Origin: Paenibacillus dendritiformis
GTDB lineage: Bacteria; Bacillota; Bacilli; Paenibacillales; Paenibacillaceae
NCBI RefSeq assembly: GCF_945605565.1
Contig: NZ_OX216966.1
Coordinates: 6,254,001-6,318,000 of the forward strand
DNA length: 64,000 bases
Direction: 5' to 3'
The position numbers were made by a program, and so were the translations under genes. The notes beneath the pieces were generated by a model. That model did no database searches. It was not told where the DNA came from and worked only from the letters and a program-made list of their open reading frames with translations. Every line of letters begins with the position of its first letter. The first letter of the stretch is position 1. Shown here in pieces: positions 63,845-64,000 of this stretch.

Positions 63845-64000
63845 TTACTCGCGCTTGCGGCATCCGTTCTTCGCGGTTAGCAGATCTGTATCGGCTGCGC
63901 AAGCAATAATCTCATCCTCGGTAATCAGCCACTCGACGGCGATGTCATGCGCTTCCATCGGCACGCGCTCCGCCAGCTGCCAGGAATAGATACAGGCCAG
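63845..64000 (-). CDS. Partial: C-terminus of 5-formyltetrahydrofolate cyclo-ligase (runs off right edge)
   Basis: Open frame to the window end; 51 residues seen, beginning LACIYSWQLAERVPMEAHDI and ending GCRKRE. The block (Y)SWQLxERVPxExHD is the C-terminal signature of the MTHFS family, which converts 5-formyl-THF to 5,10-methenyl-THF with ATP. The N-terminal part lies outside. Confidence 0.8.
   Translation of the reverse strand: MACIYSWQLAERVPMEAHDIAVEWLITEDEIIACAADTDLLTAKNGCRKRE

Noticed and set aside
63717..63989. 90-codon plus-strand frame at the right edge
   Set aside because: Antisense to the moaB start and the 5-FTHF cyclo-ligase end, which carries a clear family signature.

Overview
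The window looks like chromosome of a Paenibacillus-type Gram-positive, spore-former-lineage bacterium. Evidence: strong AGGAGG-type ribosome sites, an SLH-domain amidase, an IolR-type iol regulator, the order 5-FTHF cyclo-ligase/moaB/tatA/tatC/groES/groEL with a CIRCE element, and a Firmicutes-style ethanolamine locus. Base composition is moderately GC-rich, with AT-richer islands (about 21.1-24.3 kb, bluB at 41.2 kb, 51.5-53.1 kb, 57.5-59.5 kb).

Layout. 0-3.1 kb: left edge holds an STM4012-4015-type cluster on the minus strand (partial radical SAM protein, phosphatase-superfamily hydrolase, ATP-grasp-like protein, LRR protein). 3.4-6.7 kb: small membrane protein, FAD oxidoreductase, sugar-phosphate-isomerase-like TIM barrel. 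6.7-10.1 kb: a four-gene ABC exporter/two-component operon of the yvfRSTU type, then two arrays of non-coding repeats (10.29-10.90 kb) in opposite orientation. 11-14.6 kb: secreted alpha/beta hydrolase, aldo/keto reductase, two small proteins. 14.6-19.5 kb: iolR with a tautomerase, diverging from a short iolA-iolC-iolJ operon, with recognisable promoters and IolR-type operators. 19.5-24.4 kb: serine hydrolase, shortened P-loop kinase, and an AT-rich block (C39-like peptidase plus duplicated lipoproteins) flanked by direct copies of the eutH terminator region.

24.4-40.8 kb is the core: a complete minus-strand ethanolamine microcompartment locus, in transcription order eutG, eutS, eutP, eutV, eutW, eutA, eutB, eutC, eutL, eutK-like shell gene, eutE, eutM, eutT, pduL, flavoprotein-like gene, eutN, pduT-like shell gene, eutH. 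Upstream sits a cobalamin riboswitch that leads into a small RNA containing three ANTAR-type hexaloop hairpins (EutX/Rli55 type). eutG, eutS and eutA each have a dual-hairpin antiterminator overlapping an intrinsic terminator. Thus EutW senses ethanolamine, EutV antiterminates, and AdoCbl frees EutV from the sRNA. bluB (lower B12 ligand synthesis) lies divergently next to the riboswitch.

42.3-43.3 kb: Mn pyrophosphatase. 44-50.7 kb: RpiR regulator and an operon of FAD oxidoreductase, permease, HyuA-type hydantoinase/oxoprolinase and an HExxH protein. 50.8-57.4 kb: SLH amidase, an orphan LPXTG sorting signal, MazEF, a POT peptide transporter and a chemoreceptor. 57.4-59.6 kb: a second accessory block (IS1182 transposase remnant and small genes) flanked by copies of the groEL 3' end and terminator. 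59.6-64 kb: groEL/groES, tatC, tatA, moaB and the 3' end of the 5-FTHF cyclo-ligase gene.
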